From assembly GCA_034231615.1 (NCBI GenBank), contig CM067312.1, positions 4,319,001 to 4,383,000 of the forward strand: a stretch of 64,000 nucleotides of DNA, written 5' to 3'. The notes under the pieces were generated by a model that saw only the letters and a list, made by a program, of their open reading frames with translations, was not told where the DNA came from and ran no database searches. Source of the stretch: Meghimatium bilineatum. Taxonomy: Eukaryota > Mollusca > Gastropoda > Stylommatophora > Philomycidae. The position numbers were made by a program, and so were the translations under genes. Positions 56,101 to 62,100 of the stretch are shown in pieces (within the stretch, counting starts at the first letter, position 1; the number at the start of each line of letters is the position of its first letter).

Positions 56101-59100
56101 ATTGAAAGTTTCATTAGTTGATGTAGAATGTCTCACTATTGAAAGTTTCATTAGTTGATGTAGAATGTCTCATTATTGAAAGTTTCATTAGTTGATGTAG
56201 AATGTCTGATTATTGAAAGTTTCATTAGTTGATGTAGAATGTCTGATTATTGAAAGTTTCATTAGTTGATGTAGAATGTCTCATTATTGAAAGTTTCATT
56301 AGTTGATGTAGAATGTCTGATTATTGAAAGTTTCATTAGTTGATGTAGAATGTCTCACTATTGAAAGTTTCATTAGTTGATGTAGAATGTCTCATTATTG
56401 AAAGTTTCATTAGTTGATGTAGAATGTCTCATTATTGAAAGTTTCATTAGTTGATGTAGAATGTCTGATTATTGAAAGTTTCATTAGTTGATGTAGAATG
56501 TCTGATTATTGAAAGTTTCATTAGTTGCTGTAGAATGTCTCATTATTGAAAGTTTCATTAGTTGCTGTAGAATGTCTCATTATTGAAAGTTTCATTAGTT
56601 GCTGTAGAATGTCTGATTGAAAGTTTCATTAGTTGATGTAGAATGTCTGATTATTGAAAGTTTCATTAGTTGATGTAGAATGTCTCATTATTGAAAGTTT
56701 CATTAGTTGCTACTTACGTCGAAAATATCAAACAGTTGCCTAAAACTGATATAATGGGGGGGGGGGGTGGGGGCGTTACATTTATGTTTTGCAAAAGGGG
56801 CTGTGGCCCAAAAAAACAGTTTGGGAACCTATGCTATAGATAGATTAAATATGTGGCCTTTTTTTAAAAGAATCGCGGTGGTGATGTGGGGGAAGGGTTA
56901 CCCACCTTTTGTCAAAATGTTTAGTACTAAATGTCATGTTATCTTACTGTTCAACACCTCCCAAACCACGGGATTGTGCAGAAGAAAGTCTTGATGGTGG
57001 AAGTGACAATATTAACAACGGATGAAAAGGTGTAGATAATTATACTTCGCTGTATTCTAGTTCTCTCACACAATGTACTCCGTTCTTAACAAAGCTGCGC
57101 TCTGCCTTGTATAATGTTTTTAAATAACACAGATTGTGGAACGTTCACACAACATAAAATAGTTGAACGTGAAATTACATATTACACATAGATCTATTCA
57201 ACATTGATGTAGTCAGTCAGTCGGATCCTCTTTTGCCAAGTTTGACACAGGGCGGATGTTATAGTTCTCCATGCCTGTTGGTCAGTTGCTAAGGATTGCA
57301 GGTCCTGTGCATGTATGTCTGTTGATTTTAATTCATTCATAAATTTCTTCTGGGCGTTGTTTTTGGTCTTCCCTGTTTTCTTTACCCGTCTGGTGTCTAC
57401 ATGAAGACTTGTCATGGAATTCTAAGTATGTGGCCGATGTAGGTTTAGCGGCTTTTTCTGATGATGTTCGTCAGATATTCTTTTTTTGTCTCCTCTCTTA
57501 ATATGTCGTTTCTTCTTCGGCGTACATTCTCAAACTCCCACCAGATCTCTCTTGTAGCAGGACAATTGTCCTACTAGATTTCCAGCAGGATTTAGTCCAG
57601 AGAATGGAAATGCGTTGTGTCACCGTTTTATTTGCGGCAATGGCCCGACACTTCCGTCTTCGGCGGGGTATGTCGTTTGATTTGAAGTCTTTCCAAATGA
57701 TTTTTCTGAGGTATCTATTGTCGAAGGCAACTAACTTCGTATCCATTATTGCGGTAGACTTCCAACTTTCACATCCATATGTCAATGATTGAATCACACT
57801 TGCACTGAATAGTCGCAGTTTGATGTGTTTACTTGCGATCTTCGATCTCCAGATGTTTCAAAGTTTGTTAAAGGCGTTGGGAGCGAGAGCGTTTGCGTCT
57901 TGATTTAGTGCATTATCAAAATGAAGCGAAGATACAAGTCATGCTGAAGTCGGATGTGCCAAGCCGAAAGGCGCAATATCACATCAATACTGTAAACCAT
58001 GACACAACGCATTCAGTTCTCCGGACTACATCCTGCTAATCTGCAGGAGTTTGAGAACGAACACAGAATACTAAGAAAAAATGCATGCCGTAATCTCACA
58101 CAAGAATGTACTAACAAGGTAGGAAGTTGCAGCCGAAAAAACAAAATGATCTACAGGTGAAAGAATAACACATTTAGTAAAATATTTTTAATTTGACATC
58201 TCAAAATGTATATTGTTCTGTCTCGACATCTGTCAGTAGATTATTTAGTACAATTTCATAACTGACAGATTTATGCCACGCACGGTTACAGAATATCTAA
58301 AATGTTACATGTGAAAAATTAACGAAACAAATAATAAAGGAATAACATCGAGAGAAACATGCACATTCCAAATGTATCTAGAGAGCAACGCTTCACTCAC
58401 TTCGTTTGCGTTCTTTCTCACACTCCTGCAGGTTAGCAGGATGTAGTCCAGAGAACGCAATGCGTAGTGGCATTGTTTACAGCCTGTCTGCTATATCCAC
58501 ATCTTTCGGTTTGACACATTTGACTTCAGCATGGCTGCCGGGTTAATTTGATGGCCAACTACCCCCCCCCCCAAGCTATTTAGTCGCCTCTTATGATATG
58601 CATCACTAGTAACAGTTTCAGTATTATTTGCTCCCCTTTCGGGTCCCGTCGACACACGTGGGAGAACTAAACTCACTGACCTGCCTAGTTATACATTTGC
58701 CTCAATTTCGAGACGGCACAGAAATCTGAATAACAAAGTGTAGATTTGGTGTAGACAAAGTGTACACTGTTCACTTTAAAAGTGAAGTGGGTCAAAACAC
58801 ACCCCCGTATTCCTCCGCGACACCAGGTGATTTTTAAACAGCTGATGAATGTAAAAACAATATTGAAACGACATTTTAAAAATACATTTAAAAAACTAAA
58901 TTTAAAAACAATATTATTGGGCACTTAACAATCGAGTTTAATGATTAGAATGCGTTCTGCGTCCAACAACCAATCAGAAGCACTGACCCACTTCACTCTT
59001 AAAGTGAACGGAGTTTATAGACGAGTTCGTTTATTTATTTTTTAGTTTTACTCTCGCAATTCAATATTACATTTCTAGTCCCAGGGTCGACAACCATTTT

Positions 59101-62100
59101 TGCTCCGAATACAGAAATACACAACTGGTCGCGGACCGGATGAATAAAGATCTAATCTGAAAGCCAGTCACCTAGATAAGAGGGGGAATTTGAGTGTTCA
59201 GACACCCCCCCCCCCACACACACACACAAAATCCGAACATGACTTTGGTACTAGAAACTTATCCAAAACGGGGGTGGGGGGCAAAAACCAAAAAAACCAC
59301 TCCGGTATCAGTTTTTCACAAAAGAGTCATTCAATTATGCATCACAATGGCGATCTGACAACATAACGCGTGAATGACCGTATTTTTCCCATCACCCCTG
59401 CCCCCTCTCCATCTCTGACGAGAGTATATCTACGCTCCTGCTAAAAGCTTAGTTATATAGGCTAATGTTACTCAGTATACAGTTTAACATTTGTGTAACT
59501 CGTGGACATTTACATAGACCTAGATATATATATATGAAGAACATATGGTGAACAACCAAAATGGATATGTCGTGACTTTTTACTGTATAGAAGACCTGTT
59601 TGCAGAATTAATTAGGCCTTTCTTCTTCTTCAGCGTTCATTCTCAAACTCCCGCAGAAACCGCAGAAACTCTTGTAGCAGGACAATGGTCCTATTAGATT
59701 TCCAGTAGGATGTAGTCCAAAGAATGGAAATGCGTTGTATCGTCGTTTTATTTGCGCCAGTGGCCTAACACATCCGTCTTCGGCGGGAAAAAATTAGGCA
59801 TTGATTCGTTAAGTTTATGCTTATTCTCGTGAACTCTGTTGGTCACTATTTATATACTTAGGGCGAGACCATCGGGACAATAGTAGATCTGTTCGCAGAA
59901 TTAATTAAGCCTTCATTTGTTACTTTTCCATGGTTTTAAGGGGCAGTGCAGCGCAGTGGTTAGCGTACTAGCTTAGCATATGAGTACTCATGGGTTAATT
60001 CCTCAGGTGAGGCGGAAATGTTTTTCAGATCGCAAAGGCTCCCGAGTCGGTCCATCCTTAATTGGGTACCGAATTAATCCGGAAAGTAAATACTACGAGG
60101 GAGAGGAGATGGCTACCATCCTCATATAGCAGTGCAACTGAAATGTGAGATCGCTGACATCTCATATCCCTACGGCATTAATAAATGCTATGAGTTAACT
60201 TAATTAATTCTGTTGAAATGTCTTTATTAGAGAAGGTCGTGTTTGGGGTTGCCTTTGTTATTTTTTGGAATGCACGAGAATAAATCCAAAAAAAGTAACG
60301 AATCGACCCTACTTAATTCTGTGCAAAGATCTATTACAGACGAGCAGGGTATTACTCGTGTCTCAACAAGCACAAGCACTTCGCTCTTACTGGTTTAAGC
60401 CCTATGCACCATATGCGGCGATGGAACATTGACATTTAGGTACATATAAATGTATACAATTTATTAACGTTATGTGGTTCTACACCGGACACGACATCAG
60501 TTCTTGCATTCTTTGTTTAGAAGCACTGCGGTTACGATCTTTGAGTACTGGCGGGCTGGGTAATTTGGGTCGGTGGGTCAAGGTCTAGTCTGTCCAGTAT
60601 TGGGACCTCGTGAGCACAGAGAAAGAATACATCGCAGCACTGAAATCGTTGGGGAGCGACAGCCGCAGCCCTATGTTCCACAGGGAACTGGACGGAAATA
60701 TATATATATATATATATATATAGAAAAAACTGTCAAGAACGCAAGTTTTTACCATCGAATGAGGATGTGTCGGGCCAATTGGCGCAAAAAAACAACTCAT
60801 TTCCATTTTCTGGACTACACTCTGCTGGAAATCTTAGGACCGCTGTTCATGTTACATGAGAGATCCAGCCGGAGTTTGCGAATGAAAGATGACGGAAATT
60901 GGACAGTGTACACGATTTGTCTGCTATATTTGAACCCGAGAAACCTCTATGGGTTTTTAACAGCACTTGGTCATTCAGCGAGTTTTAACGAGGCACACGC
61001 AGCCCGCGAGACATAAACGAGGGCAAGAATAATATGGCGTACCAGTTCTCTACGCGAAAACGCCGTCAACGAATAAGCGGCAGGAGAAATCCAACATGAC
61101 CTCCCCTGCCGTGAACCCGAAACCCCGATATCATCAATCTCTGATAAATCGATATATATGACTACTCTGTGGTCTGACACAGTGCGAGTGCAGAATGAAT
61201 CGAACCTGGACCCACTCACCCGCTCCCCGACTTTTCCACCTGTGCCATGAAGGTTTATGTTCTAAAATTAGATCGTGACCTACTTTTTAACTTCAAGACT
61301 AAAACAGCAATTGTAATTCTCTTAATTGTCATTATTTCATTTGAAACAAAATTCATATATTAATAAATCAAAATTAAACTCATTAATCAAAACAAAATAT
61401 AAATATGCAAAGCAAAGTCAAATGTCCATCAACAGAACCTTTCATGATTCATCGATCGTCAAATGACACCCACAAAAATCACAAAGGCTGGATTAAACAA
61501 AATGGAAGCATTCTTATCAGACGATTTTATCAAAACTGACAGGCCCCACCAGGTTCCTGTTAACATCTACATTAAGTTAACAATCCTGACAATTAGGCCA
61601 ACACATCTGAGCCCCGACAGCAGCACACATTCCTGTTTTTCAAATATATAATTGCGTGTCATCGTCCTTGGCCTGTATATGCTTCATCATAGTTGCTATG
61701 GCAACTGAGAAAGTAACGTTTTCTTGTTTTACGTCAAAACACAAGATTCAAACCCTCATCTTTCCACACACAACTGATGTTTCGTGGATGTCATAGTTCC
61801 AATTTGGAGTCATCCTGTTTGCTGAATCGCGTAGAACTAGAGATGATGAACAGGGAAGCCGTTCAGATTCTGCGTTCGCGCATAAGCCCCCTCGTGTTCG
61901 GGGTCGTCTTGATATTGAACATGGGAAGGACGAGATGGAAAGACAGAAGAGAGAAGGAAAGGAGAAATAAAATAACTTGATAAATATAATGCATCTTGAT
62001 CACAAAATATTTATAAATAAATTCTAAAATGGCAGAGTCACGTCAAAATATTATTTCGACTGTTTTGTTGGGGGCGATTACGAAGCATCGAAATGCATTT

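Larger units (their letters stand above)
51210..56833. mobile_element. hAT-type DNA transposon (non-autonomous) swollen by a satellite
   Basis: Inverted ends CATAGGTCCCCAAAGTG (51210-51226) and, reading inward from 56833, CATAGGTTCCCAAACTG (15/17 identical). They are flanked by 8-bp near-repeats CTCTAGAT (51202-51209) and CTATAGAT (56834-56841). An 8-bp target duplication and CAGRGGTCCCCAAA-like ends are hAT hallmarks. The inside holds no transposase that I recognise, but it does hold a pogo-like MITE, a LINE fragment and a 4.1-kb minisatellite, so about 75% of its 5.6 kb is later growth. Confidence 0.65.

Noticed and set aside
59938-60010. tRNA gene
   Set aside because: A- and B-box-like sequences are present but no acceptor stem or full cloverleaf could be drawn; a SINE head explains it. 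The same judgement applies to 2750-2890, 6360-6415 and 61180-61240.
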